Shown here: in pieces, positions 27,853-40,260 of the stretch
How the letters are laid out: each line of letters opens with the position of its first letter
Numbering within the stretch: the first letter of the stretch is position 1
Assembly: GCA_963693365.1 (NCBI GenBank)
Contig: CAVNZM010000006.1
Coordinates: 2,480,001 to 2,544,000, forward strand
Origin: Amoebidium appalachense
Lineage: Eukaryota; Ichthyosporea
Direction of reading: 5' to 3'
DNA: 64,000 nucleotides
The notes under the pieces: model-generated
The model's input: the letters and a program-made list of their open reading frames with translations, nothing else
What the model was told of the DNA's origin: nothing
The model's database searches: none
Translations under genes and position numbers: made by a program

Positions 27853-30213
27853 CTATGTGTGTGTATGTGTGTGGGAGTTGTTGGGTTGTGATGGACAACT
27901 AATGGATGTCCTTTGCTACCAGGCTGATGTGTGCCAAAGATATGCCATTGCCATATGGGGTAGTCTCTTCGGGTAGGTCGCTCTCGCAAATTTCAACCGT
28001 ACAGCAGTGATCTTGATATGTTGACTTCAGGGTACGTCTATTGTTATCACTCGATTCTATATATTCCTCATGTTTTACTTTTGATTTTCCTTTTCCTGTT
28101 ATTTTTTCTATTTTCTTTCTTTCTTTTCCTCTTATCCATTTTCTTCTTCTTCTTCTTCTTCTTCTTTTTTTTTTTTTTTTTTTTTTCTTTTTTTTTGGGG
28201 GGGGGGAAGGGGAGGGGGGGGGGGGGGGGGGGGGGGGGAGGTGAGGGTGTCATTGTTAGTGTGTGCAGGTATGATTACGTGTCCGTTCCAGATCGGATAT
28301 GTTTGCCACCACCAGAGGGTACATTCTGAGCTCACATACACGCGTGTCCCTCATGACTGCCATTGACTGAGCTATGAATGCACCTCGTCTTTTTCCGGTG
28401 AACAGTTGCTGAAATAAACACGGTTGTTTCTAATTCTAAATTCGACATGTTTTTTCTGCTCGCATCATTGTGTACTGAATTTTTGTTGCTGACGGGTTCT
28501 GGTTTAGACTTCAAACTTCCTTATCGCCGCATTACAGCACAGCACAGTACTGTCTGCCACGTCGTATACAAATTGCCGCTGCATTGCGATTGGGGTCATA
28601 TAAAGTGTGCAATAGGCAAGTAAAATATTGGTTTCTGTTGATTGTTGTGTGAGGGTGAGGCAATCTTAATGACGAGAGGACCTTTCAAGCGTGAGCATAC
28701 AGGCATACATCTAGGGGTGTACAGGAAGTTCCGAGTGATGTATGTTGGCTGTGTCATTGATAAGTGCTGTTTACTCTCTTAATTCCGAGCCTTGGTGTGG
28801 GCTTAGCACTGCTTTTATGCACAATCGACAGTGGCTTGCTTGCCACAGGGTAATCGTAGAACAAGGTTTTGGTGTGTGTATAGGGGCATGTGCATGTGCT
28901 ATCGTAGCTCGTGTAGCTGTAAGACAAATTATGAACTTGAAATTTAAACCCTATAGAGCAGGGTTAGCTACTTTAGAATCGAAAGACGAATGGCATTGTT
29001 CTGTTCCCCGTAACAGCAGGTTTGTGTGCAAGCGCACATGGCTGTGCTCACGAGCGCTCGTGCATGTATATGCATATGTGTGTGTGTGTGCTCGCGCACG
29101 TGTGTGTGGGTGAACATGAACTATTCCTGAAAAGTTTGGGTGTCGTACTGTGCTGATGTTCTCGCTGAGTCCGAATATTGCGCACACACTGGGCCTGGCT
29201 AACATGTGCCAGCACACAGATCTTCACAAGAAAACAGCCAGCCTCTTAAAGAGTCGGGTAAAGAAATAGGAAGTTATTTTTTTCTCTTTTGAGTATTGAT
29301 ACCCGTCCGACACCACCCAAAAAACCACGTAAACCCCACAGTTATTGTGAGTGAACAGGGCTATGATGAACACACCGTGACACACACACACGTAACAGTC
29401 ACCCAAGTCCATGCACATGCCCACACACACACTGGCGCGCACCAGTCACAAACAAAAAAAATATTCGCCTCCATAACCCACCAACCCGCACATTCACATA
29501 CCCGTATATTGCGGCGTTGGCATTGACAAATGTAAGGTCCGAGGTGCCAGCCGCCACATCCTCCATGGCCTGCCTGGTGGTGTCGAATTTATTGGCCACA
29601 TAGTGCAGACCGGTCACGGCCTTAAGTGCCTCAGCAAAGGCATTCATGTCCTGCTTGTCCCCGCCATATGCAACGCGGATGGGGTCTGTGTGCAAGATAC
29701 ATCTTTGCTTAGTGCGTGTTGTGGTGTTGTGTGGCTGTTTAGGTTATGAAGGGCGAGAAAGGGGTTTTATGAATGTGCAAACAGAGGCCCAGGAACACAT
29801 GCATATGTATGTTAGGGTTAGGTTAAGCAGCTGAATGCCTTAACCAGAGCTAAACAATGAACTAATTACCCCTCCAGCGCAGAAGCATGTGCTACGTGAG
29901 CACGCATCTTGCTAAGCTTCCGCACATACTTTCCCGCAATCACTTACTATTCGAGACCTGATAAATCGCTCCTCACGGTCAACCAAGTACCTTGAGTATA
30001 AACTCGGGAAGGCCTAAATGAAGGAGTAAAACCTCCGCATATCTACAAAACGACATATTAAGTTTAAACAATATGAACTGCCTCTAAGCATGCACACAGT
30101 TTCCTCTACGCCGTTCACTGGCGGCATATATCTTCACACGTACCTCCACTGCCCCCCGAGCGCTGGGCGTTAGCATGCGCGGCAAACGCCGCAAACACAA
30201 CAGCAGCCTTCAT
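23234..30213 (-). CDS. Transferrin-family type I membrane protein (phytotransferrin-like), 553 aa
   Basis: Ten exons join in phase: 30213-30144, 29685-29502, 27550-27310, 27111-27058, 26471-26310, 25851-25747, 25279-25097, 24573-24220, 23943-23750 and 23348-23234 (TAA). Residues 1-16 (MKAAVVFAAFAAHANA) form a signal peptide. About 360 residues then follow the order of one transferrin lobe: DPIRVAYGG, a GTSDLTFV box, GLRSCHPS, GYFTGGSCAPP, CAACK, EQYEEYGGPI, GNCDVAFVSD, then SHPQGQTLY. A Pro/Ala/Val-rich stalk (exon 8), one transmembrane helix (LALAALIIAIIGCCV, exon 9) and a basic cytosolic tail (YMRRRTSYW...) complete it. This architecture fits algal phytotransferrins (ISIP2A-type), surface receptors that bind ferric iron with carbonate for uptake by endocytosis. 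The Tyr in EEYGG and the His in SHPQG match two iron ligands; the usual Asp and first Tyr positions look replaced (NAN; TT), so metal binding may differ. TGTAA lies 26 nt after the stop. Alternative: a PhnD-like solute-binding fold. Confidence 0.72.
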
Positions 30214-30572
30214 TGTATCGAGTCCCCTTTCCTATGCGTGTGCATACAGACCGTAGCAATGCACGCGGGACGCTACTTCTATAACTACTAACCTAACACA
30301 CCTGTAACTACACTCTCGACCTCCTTTTCTACGTAGTTCTGTCTACAGAGTGTGACTCGGAGAGGGAGGGGTGCTGCCTTCATGCACGCAGCACACACCG
30401 TGAACTCAACTTGCATTCCAATGTCTGAGGATCCTAAATGTTGGTTGATGCTGATTGGATGAGAGTCCTAAGACAATAAATATGTGAGGGGGGTAAAGCA
30501 TTCCTGCTACGAAAACGTTTACCAGTGACCCTTACAATAAGTTGGCAATACTTGAGAAAAACGATACCACGT

Positions 30573-30592
30573 CCACATAAATATTTATGTGG
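30573..30592. promoter_or_regulatory. Perfect 20-bp palindrome upstream of the transferrin-like gene
   Basis: CCACATAAATATTTATGTGG is an exact palindrome about 360 bp before the start codon of the transferrin-like gene. A dimeric regulator could bind it, but no known site is recognised. It may also be chance in AT-rich DNA. Confidence 0.3.
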
Positions 30593-30823
30593 CATTTGTG
30601 ATGATATTAGGGTCTTATAACATTATTTATGAAGCTATAAATAAGAAATTTACACACACCATCAGCTCGTGTTCTGCACAGTAGAATGCGGTAGTTCGGG
30701 GATCTCAACGCCGTTTCTGATTGGACAATTTACTGACCTCGCGAATACGCCACCGGCGTCCTACAGCCTCAGGCTAGAGCCTTTAGGGTTTGTTTCACAC
30801 ACAAGTTATACGCTCAAGTGTAG

Positions 30824-31012
30824 GCTAGCTCTGCCAACCTTGAACCCTGCAAGGCAGTGATCGCCGGATCCCAGGGAGAAAATGTTGCGCCTTTTGGGGT
30901 AGGCCTGCCAGGCATGAACTTCCGCACGCAGCCGGAGCCCAGTGGGGCCCTGGGCAGGGCCCTGGCCTGGCCGTGGCCAATCTATGATGATTCAGCGTAC
31001 GCCATTGGATAA
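30824..31012 (+). other. Possible terminal exon of an unknown gene
   Basis: After CAAGTGTAG a 62-codon open frame of protein-like composition runs to TAA at 31010. It includes APFGVGLPGMNFRTQPEPSG and WPWPIYDDSAYAIG. No family is recognised and no partner exon was found upstream, so it may be the decayed end of a gene or pure chance. Confidence 0.25.
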
Positions 31013-31159
31013 AGATCAGTATTTGTGGTAACCGGGCTATCAGCAACAAGTGCTGTGGCATGCGGCTTGCTGAAGCAGCAGAACTCGGCAGAATCCACAG
31101 CTGCACAATTTGTGCACGCTGACCGATGGTGGTGGCCCAAGCTGGTGGCCCAGTATGTG

Positions 31160-31162
31160 TGT

Positions 31163-31194
<32 letters not shown>

Positions 31195-31339
31195 CAGGTT
31201 GTGCGGGGGGTTGTTGAGACAAACACAAAAAATATATACATATGTCTATAGAGACAGGGAAGGGAAAGAGAGAGGAGAGGAGCGCCCGGGGGAGGGAGGG
31301 AGAGGGAGAGAGAGAGGGGGGGGGGGGGGGGGGGGGGGG

Positions 31340-31382
<43 letters not shown>

Positions 31383-31810
31383 GGGGGGGGGGAGAAGGGA
31401 AGGGAAGGAGGGAGGGAGGGAGCCTCGGAGGGAGACGGAGAAAGAGAGACGGAGCGAGAGTGACACGACAGTGACGACAGTGAGAAGCAGGAAGGAAGGA
31501 GGGAGGGAGAGAGGGAGAGAGCCTCAGGGAGGAGGGAGGGAGGGAGGGAGAAAGAGGAAGTGAGTGACACCACAATGAGAAGCAGTATTTTTTTTACTTT
31601 CTTTTTTTTGGGGGGGTGGGGGGGGGGGGGGGGGGGGGGGGATTGGGACAGATAATGAGCAGAATGCCTCGGAGAGAGGGAGGGAGGTACAGAGAGAGGG
31701 AAAGCAAGAGGGAGGGAGTGAGTGAGAGAGAACCAGCCTTGCGGGGGGAGGGGGGTGGGTGGGGGGGGGGAGGGAGAGAGAGAGAGACAGAGAGAGAGAG
31801 CGAGCTCTGA
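31160..31810. repeat. GT repeat and purine-rich GA/GGGA tracts
   Basis: (GT)n near 31160-31192 is followed by long G/A-rich sequence containing (GA)n (31343-31380), G runs, and recurring words such as GAGTGACAC and GTGAGAAGCAG that suggest local duplication. No gene is seen. Confidence 0.9.
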
Positions 31811-32124
31811 AAGAAAAGGTAGCGATGCAGACAAAAGTTTTATTAGTAGTACTAAGTGTTTTGTGTGATGGTGGAGAAAGGGTCATGTTTCTGTGTGGTA
31901 TATAAAGGACCGGGAGACAGGAAAGCATAAAGAGGAACCTACTAAAAACACAGGGGCTCGTGTACACTCAAGATTTCATGGCACAGTACTTATGTTCTCA
32001 CAGATAAAACAACGAGTTACTTATAACTCTATCCTTAAGCTTAAAGCGCTTCTGACTCTATACCACGCGCTCTGGGGGGGGGAGGGGGGGGGAAGAAGGA
32101 ACTACTAATAATTTGAAGCCCTTA

Positions 32125-32310
32125 CATTCATGGGCGAGGTGTTTGCTTTGGTGAGAACGGAAACACAATGGGCAGGCAGGAAGGGAGAGAGGGAAATGGA
32201 AGTAAGGTATTAAGCTACAGAAAGTTCTATGGTGAGACGGGAAACACAATGGGCAGGAAGGAAGGGAAAGAGGGAAAAGGAAGTGAGGTATTAAGCTACA
32301 AGAAGTTGCC
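32125..32310. repeat. Two-copy tandem duplication, about 75 bp
   Basis: The words GGAAACACAATGGGCAGG and GAGGTATTAAGCTACA (AAGGTATTAAGCTACA in copy one) recur in order in both copies, with small indels in between. Confidence 0.8.
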
Positions 32311-32502
32311 CAAAGCTGGGCTTTTATTAGTTACCTAACTTAGTACTATCGGAAAGTAACGGGTGGGATAGATGTTTGTGGGATGCAATCGACGGCTCAG
32401 GATGCATAAGATTTGCCATGAACCCTGATGTTAACTTCAGCCCTAGCGGAACAGATAGCTCCTTGCAAGCCACGTTCAGCAACTGGCCTTTTCGAAACTT
32501 AA

Positions 32503-32770
32503 AAGAGGGGCGTAACAAACTTGTTTTCTTCAAGAAGCAATTTCCGTTCGCGACATATGTCAGATTTCATACACAGTATGCTGTACATCGAGGGGCGTAA
32601 CAAAGCTGTTTTCTTCATGAAGCAATTTCTGTTCGCGATAGATGTAAGGTTTTATACACAGTATGCTGTACATCAAAGAGGGGCGTAACAAAGTCGCTTT
32701 CTTCAAGAAGCAATTTCCGTTCGCGATAGATATCAATGTATGATTTTATGCACAGTATGCTGTATATCAC
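32503..32770. repeat. Three-copy tandem repeat, about 88 bp
   Basis: Each unit reads GAGGGGCGTAACAAA, then TTCTTCA-GAAGCAATTTC, GTTCGCGA and CACAGTATGCTGTA. The units are about 85-95 bp with modest divergence. The remaining intergenic DNA up to 33322 is unique and lacks a recognised gene. Confidence 0.9.
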
Positions 32771-33322
32771 ACTGACACATCATTGATTGACTGTTCAATG
32801 CGCTTGTAGCACACCGTATTTCGACACACAGGAGAGGAAGAAACATTCGAAGACAGTGATCTCGATAATGTAATGGACTGTTTCATATCAGACAATTTCG
32901 AATTTAGTATACTGTAGTGAGTTTCAAGGGATGATATAAACGAGGAAATGAAACCCCGGACTCACTCACGTGACAATGACCGAAACAAATGCATGACTCT
33001 GCTTGGAAAACATTTTCAACGTTAAACATAAACAGCACATGGGTACAAACATTATTTTGATTGGTTGCTTTTGGCGGAAAGTACGTTTATTGGAGTCATA
33101 AAATCCGTACCAACGCTGCGTTCTCGCCGCAGCTGACGCGCAGGTGTTGGGCGGGCAGCACACATACATAAATCTTTGGTCTATGTGCTTTGGTTTTCAC
33201 CCGGCTGCCGTTTTCTACTTTTTCTGAAAGTTTTTTTTTCTCCCCCAAAGGGAACTGCTCTATAACGCTCCGGCGTTACATCTTGGCGAACACCGCCCCC
33301 TACCCCCCGACCCTCCGAGTGT

Positions 33323-36300
33323 ATGAGTCAGAAACAACCCAAGCCTACCCTAACCGGGCAGCGCCTGCGCACCCGTAAGCGCGGTAGGTCGACCGTGACA
33401 GACACTCACTTGCTGGAGCATGTTCATAGATTTCCCTCACGGGGGCATACGTGAGTGCCGAGGGAGCACGTGAAAATAGTACAGCCCGTTTAGTATCCAG
33501 TTTTGCAGAATAGTCCCTTAAGCTAAGGTACCCCACATTATTTATGGTGGCTGGCGTCATCATAGTCAAGCTTCACACGTCGACAAGGCAGAATACTGGG
33601 AAAGAGAAGCCGCTTCCTTGCCAGTAGCTTTGACTGGTGTGGTGTTCACTGACCTGCATGACAGGCTGCTTCACTGTTGTGGTTCAAGTCTTACTTGATC
33701 CTTGTGTCTTGGCCTTTCTCCCCCCTGTTATTCCACATAGTGTCTGACAGTTTTCCTTGGGGCAACAGACAATGAAAAGCACGCCAAATTCGACCCCGAG
33801 TCGTTCCGCGACGCGGTGGTAGTGGGCCTGAACGAGGCCAACGGGGACTTTGATGCTGCGGCACGGTTCCTGGACTTGCAGGGCGGCAGCAAGCTGGACT
33901 ACAGCCGCTATGGCGAGACCCTCTTCGACATCCTCTTCGCCGGCGGCATCCTAGGTGTGTGCTTGGTGGGTTGGAGCGAGAGATGAGGATTTTCTTGGAG
34001 GGTTTTGTGTTATGCCTCGGTGTGAAGTTTTCGTGCCTCCCTCGTCGGAAGAACCCGGTGTTTACTGTAGATCATACAGCTGATGGGGTGTCACTATGGG
34101 GGTGCATGTGGAGATATGACCACTTGCTGGTATATGGTGTTCAAGGGGAACAGATTGCTGTATGTTGGAGTACAGGTTCAGAGGTTTGTGTTTGGTTGGT
34201 TTCTGGATCTAATACAGGTGTGATGTGTCAGGGGCATGTGCTTTTACAAACGAGGTCGTGCGCTGTGCTTGTTGCCTCCGAGACCTGTTCACGTGGGCTT
34301 TTGTGGTGGTCGTGCTCCTTTGGTTAACGTGTGTGGGTGTGCAGCGTCGGGTGGCATGGTGGAAGAGGATGGGGAGGGCAAGACCAGCTTCTGTGTGTTC
34401 GGCATGGAGAATGAGGAGAAGCTGAAGGAGTTCAGTGAACTCCTGAACAAGCTGACCCGCCGCTACAAGTCTGTATCCCCCCCCCCCCCCCCCCCCTCCC
34501 CCTTCCTAAGGGCTTCTGCATTCTCTCCCCTTCTCCTCCTCTCTTCCCGTTCATTACTTCGTCCTTTTTTTTTTTCGGTCACGGCCGTCTATAGGTGTGT
34601 ACCGGTCTTAAGGTTTCCAAGACAGAACTCATATGCAGCACCCTTACAGGCGGTACTTTTATACGAACTGGGCAGACAGTCGTGCTCAAACATGCCATGT
34701 AAATGTAGTTTAAAGGGAAGCTTTGGTGGTGGGTTTTGATGGTTTTTCGGTGGGGTGTGGGCTGTATGGATGACACGGAGAGGGATCTTGTGTGGTGTGG
34801 TGGGGCTGTAGGGGTGTGTGTGAGGGTGTGTTTGGTGCCTGATGTTGTGGAGCAGGATTTTACTGCTGTTGTTCTATGTAGGTGTTGTGAGGCACAGTCA
34901 AGTTGCCCGTGTGTGTGTGTCGGGGGGGGGGGGGGGGGTTTCTGCACTTGAGCCGTTTCATTCTTGTGGGGTGGCGCGCTGCCAACCCCCCCCCCCCCCC
35001 CCCCCTTCCCCCTTCTTTTCACCTGCTCGCTCTCTATAGTGTACTTCGTAATACAAACCACTGTTCTTGGTCGGGTGCCTGTCCTGTGAGACCTATGAGT
35101 AATGGGTGGACCATTCGTATTGGATGGAGCCACTCAGCAGCTTGCATTTGCAGTGGTCGACGAGAGAATGTGTGTTGACTTCAAACCACTCTTATGGAGG
35201 GTGGGGGTGGGGGTGGGGATGAAAAAGGATTTGAATAATTTAAACAAGATGTGCACCTTGTGGTTTTTCCTGTGCGCTTTGTTCCGAGTCACCATCCAGA
35301 AATCAAGTTTGGATAGTCCTAGATACAATGCACGGCCGAGCACCATGCTGGCCGTAGTTGTCTGTGTCGGTGTTCTGGTGTATTGACGACGGCATACAAC
35401 TGAGTATAATGACCAGTCGATGGACACAAGTGGACGCAGAACTGTCTGGTCCCTGCATTTAGGATGCAGAACCATCTATGTCATAATACTTGGCTATGCC
35501 CATGGTGTCAGTCTAGGTTGCAAGATTATTCCCTTAGAGAAGCACGCCAGAGTATGTGGTTGCCTCTTTGCAGGCCTTTATCAGTGGGTCTGTAGTAGCT
35601 GATTTTTCGAGGGAACAGGTACCTGATCAAGACGGCCAACGAGAACGTGATCAAGAACTTCAAGTTCCTTGCTGTGTTTGGGGAGAAGGAGCGGCAGAAC
35701 TTTGCCACGCTGCTGGCCATCAACTTCACCACCCACGCCATCATTGCCCCCACCGTGCTGACCGGCCTGCTGGCAGACCACCTGGTCAAGGACGGTGTGT
35801 GTCCCCTCGTGTATTTATGTCTGCTGGTGTGTTTGCATATGGTTGTGCACTGCATTGCGTCAGTGCATCCCCCCCCCCCCCCCCCTCGCCTCCTTCTCCC
35901 TGGAAAAATAATGTAAAATGAAAGCATCATACACATTTGTTTTGGTCTCTCTCTCGGCACATGCATTTGCATGTGCAACAGGATCTGCACCACACTCTTT
36001 GTGTGCCTTCTGTTGTATCCTTCCTTTCCCCTCCTTTACGCACATGTGGGCATACATGCATCACCGTCTCTAGACCCCCCCCCCTCCCCCCCCCCCCCCC
36101 CCTGCGTGCCCCCAGCACGCTTCATGCCCATGACACTGACTTTATCCTCCACAGAGATGGCGCTGAAGTTCCTGACGCAGCTGCTTCAGGTTCTGCTGAA
36201 GCTGGGCCCCGAAGATGCCGTGGCTAACCTCATGCGCAAGGCCGGCATCGAGAACCGTCTGGTGCGTATTATTATTGGGGAGAGGAAGGGGGGGGGGGGG

Positions 36301-37041
36301 GGGGGGCAGGTCTTCATGTTGCCGGCCTGGTATGTGTGTGTCTGTTGGGAAAGGCTGGCCGGGTTTGAAGAGGTGGGGGGGGGGGGGGGGGGCAAATGCT
36401 TTCTGGATGTCGGCCTGGGGAGGGGGAGGGGGGAGAGGCTGTCGTTTTTTTTTTGTTTTTTTTTGTTTTGGTGGAGGGGGGGGGGGGGGGGGGGGGGGGA
36501 AGCTGTCGTTTTTTCTGTTTTTTTTTTTTTTGGGGGGGGGGGGGGGAGGGGGGGATGTGTTTATGACATCATAAGGTTGGTTTGGTAGCAATTGGTGAAA
36601 GGGTTGAACTCGTGTATATGTAGTTCGGGAATACATGGAGCATATGGTGGCTTTGCATGCTGCATTCTGTGTATCTGGTGTGTGGATACATGGTGCTGAC
36701 ACGTTTTTTTTTCCAGCTGGAGTTCTTCCCGGAGAACAAGCGGCGGGAGGAGGTGATGGAGGCTCACTTCAGCAGCAACGGGCTGACCAAGGTGGTGGAG
36801 ATGTACCGGCGCAAGGAGCAGGGCAAGCAGAAGGGCGAGTTCAAGACCACCCTCAAGGAGATGTTTGAGCGCGGTGACAGTGCGGCAGACATCATTGCAA
36901 AGACGGACGAGTTTGCTAAGCGCACGGACATGGCCTCTGATGACCTGGTGGCCCTGCTGTGGGCTAGCATGATGGCCGCCATTGACTGGAACAAGAAGCC
37001 TGACCTGCTGGAGAAGGATGCACTGCGCCACATCAAGGTGG

Positions 37042-37079
<38 letters not shown>

Positions 37080-37224
37080 AGGCATGTCTTGAATACGACA
37101 AGTGGTTAGTTGCAAGAAGGGGAGCGTGGTCCATATTGGGGAGAGCCAAGGCCACCGAAAAATACTGATTTAGACACAGAGTCATAGTGTATGTGTGTCG
37201 ACAAAGGTGTGTCGATGGGGAAAG

Positions 37225-37282
<58 letters not shown>

Positions 37283-37642
37283 TGGTCGTATTGTGTTCCA
37301 TTCTTTGCACCAGTATGTATCTATAGAACCAATGATCATCGAAACTGACGTGATTTTCTGCAGGCCAACCACAAGATCCTGGGGCACTACTGCAGCAACG
37401 GCAAGACGCAGCTGCACCTGCTGCTGTGCATGCAGTCGTTCTGCTACGACAACATGGACTTCATGAAGCTGTTCACAAAGATGGTCACGGTGCTCTACAA
37501 CACAGACGTCGTGGCCGAGAGCGTGGTGCAGAAGTGGTTCAAGGACGGCCACAGCCAGAAGGGCAAGAGCGTGTTCCTCAAGCAGATGCAGCCCATGATC
37601 GACTGGCTCAATGCCGCAGAGGAGGAGAGTGACGAGGAGTGA
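33323..37642 (+). CDS. 5MP: eIF5-mimic protein (5MP/BZW family), complete, 417 aa
   Basis: Seven exons join in phase: 33323-33383, 33769-33954, 34345-34468, 35619-35794, 36155-36261, 36717-37037 and 37364-37642. The start MSQKQPKPTLTGQRLRTRKR is the hallmark N-terminus of BZW/5MP proteins. It is followed by FDPESFRDAVV, LDYSRYGETLFDILFAGG, a helical MIF4G/HEAT-like middle, and a C-terminal W2 domain ending in an acidic tail (AEEESDEE). The length nearly equals animal 5MP (about 419 aa). Known family members compete with eIF5 for eIF2 and eIF3, tighten start-codon selection and act in the cytosol; that role is inferred here. Exon 3 uses an unusual donor, AA|GTCTGT, followed at once by a C run. 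TGTAA occurs about 50 nt past the stop (37691). This is the best-supported gene in the window. Confidence 0.95.
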
Positions 37643-38235
37643 TTAAAATGTTTAAAAGTATGAATTAAAGAGGCCCCGGTGGCCAACCAATGTAATTGTG
37701 CGTGTGCTGTCTTGGCTCAAAGGGAAGGAGGATTGTTAACACATACTGTGTGTGTGCAGGGAAGCTCGTCGGACTCCGTGCAGGCGTGTGGCTCTGCTGT
37801 GGGCATACCGGGCAGATGGGGAGGGGGGGGGGAGTGGGCGGGCACACATGAGCCTAAGTGGATCGGTGGCGTATATATGGTCGGCCCGGAAGAGCCCGTT
37901 GCAGTGGCATGCACAGCTTGGCTAGGAACCGCAACCGCGGTTGATCATGAATGCATGATATTGTCTGCGTGCCAGACTGTCACTCAATGTTATTGTTAGG
38001 CTGCATAGGCGTGCACACCGTGGCCTGCCCATTCAGTCTGGATGCCGACGTGTGCACCTGCCAAGTCTGATGTGTGCCGCAAAGCTTGAGGGGATGAATG
38101 TGGGTACCGTACCACCTGGGATAGAACAACCGTATGTTCATGCTAACCCGAGATAGACTCTTGGTTAGGTACATACATACCGGTTTCGGATTAATTCCGG
38201 AATCACACCGAATTAAGCTGCCCTCCCTTTTGGTT

Positions 38236-38266
<31 letters not shown>

Positions 38267-38624
38267 TTTTTCCGAGGCCTCCCCCCTCCGGCCTCCAGAG
38301 GGTGCCGGTATTGCAACGCTAATTAGTTATTGGTACTCAAAAAACAGTCGACCACAACGTGCCTGGGCTAAAAATACCTTGGTTTTCGAATTCACCATGC
38401 AATATAATAATATGAGCGGTTCAACTAGCAAAGTGTATTTTCATCATAGCTACGTGCTATCACGATCACATATTGGGCTTCTTGAAAAGACCAGCTCTCA
38501 CGGCGTGCGATAAAACCGGCTGCAAGTTATGCATGGGCACATTGTGTATTAGAGTGTATGCGTGTACGTGTGTGCACATCATGGTGTGGGTGTGTGTTAC
38601 ATGTGTGTGTGTGTGTGTGTGGGT

Positions 38625-38657
<33 letters not shown>

Positions 38658-39240
38658 ACTACATCTACGTAGGGCATAATTGTAATATACGTATTATGCC
38701 ATTGCAAAAGAACCCTGCATATATTTACTAACGAGATAAATGCCAGCAAAGATTGTGCATGAAATACAATGTAGGTACTCATTTGTGTGTTTGTGTGCAC
38801 GTCATGTCCGCACTGACATCGCAGCATGCAATAGTCGATCCCCGTTAAAGTTGGGTCCGAAGGGGAAAATAATTCGATTTTAAACTGCAAATGGTTGTTT
38901 TTAATTTACACGGTTCATGTTTTGGGCAAATCCAAGATTAGAAGCACTGCCCCTCGTGTGCGCCCTGCATGGCTTTTTCGGCAACGCCCAACAGTCAAAT
39001 GATATGACCGTACGATATACAAAGACCAGAGATGTTTTATTGTATTTAATCACGTCATACAATTTATACAGTCCCCCCGAATTTTTTGGTTTCGCGGGCT
39101 TGTCATATGATACATATCTTTCCCTCAAAGCAACACTGCTGTGATGCCAAAACCTCAAACAAATCTATTAGTAACCTAAATAATCACTTAACCACCCCCA
39201 GTACGCAACCATGCGCCCGAATATAACCATTGACACCCCC
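37643..39240. other. Intergenic region between convergent 5MP and aminopeptidase genes
   Basis: The contents are unique sequence, a C run at 38239-38266, (GT)n at 38600-38620, and a G run at 38627-38656. The two genes point towards each other, so this holds both 3' untranslated regions and terminators. No gene is seen. Confidence 0.6.
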
Positions 39241-39523
39241 CTACGATGCCAAGTAATTGCACAGCAAGCGCACACCAAACCCACTAGCCCCCTCAGGCAT
39301 GTACCAGCGTTGCTTTGTGTACTGTGCAGGCCCATTGATATCTAGGTGCGCCCATGCAACCCCCTCCTCCACAAAACGCTCCAAAAATGCCGCAGCTGTG
39401 CATGCACCCCCCGCACGGCCGCCCGAGTTTCTCAGGTCACTGTGCGCACCCTTCATCTCTTCACGGTGGTCGTCCATGATCGGCATGTGCCAGATGGGCT
39501 CATGCACGTAGGCACTCGATGCC

Positions 39524-39578
<55 letters not shown>

Positions 39579-39618
39579 TGGTGGTGGGGGGGGGGGGGGG
39601 GGGGGGGGGGGGAGAGGG

Positions 39619-39652
<34 letters not shown>

Positions 39653-40224
39653 CTGTCTTCAACGTGCTGAAGTTTCGATCCACGGACTTATTATACCTGA
39701 TTACATCGAAGTCAACGTGCAAAACAGTGTGTGAGTGTGTGAGTGTGTGTGTGTGTGTGTGTGTTTGTGTGTGTGTATGGCCCCGGGGGGGGAGGGGGGG
39801 GGGGGGGAAGGAGAGGGGGAGGGGGAGGGAGAGGGGGCCGGGGGGGGGGGGGGAGAGGGGGAGGGTGAGTGATCGTTTACCTTAAGCTTAGCAAGCAGTT
39901 GCTCACTGTTTGTAAAGCAACCAGCGGTGATCTCCCCCAGTGCCACCTTGTTTGCCCCAGTGAGTGTGGCCAGGTCGATCAAGGTCTTGACGTCCCAATT
40001 CTTCTGTGCATACGCCATGCCGTCTGCTAGCACAAGCCTGCCCTCTGCATCCGTGTTGCCTATCTCCACGGTGAGCCCCTTGTAGCTGCGTAGGATGCAC
40101 GAGGGGAGGTAGGCCTCGTGGCTGATGGCGTTTTCTGTGGGAGTGGATGTGCATGTGTGTGAGGGTGTGGTTGTAGATGTGGTCTTAGTTGCTAGGGGAT
40201 AGTTTTCTTGTCCCCTTTTCTTTT

Positions 40225-40260
<36 letters not shown>

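Noticed and set aside
28742-29113. A 123-codon plus-strand frame (MLAVSLISAVYSLNSEPWCG...)
   Set aside because: It lies inside an intron of the well-supported minus-strand transferrin-like gene and has no family resemblance or partner exons.
35119-35800. Open frames antisense to 5MP exons (for example 35526-35993 minus)
   Set aside because: The plus strand matches 5MP closely across the same bases, so the antisense frames are shadows.
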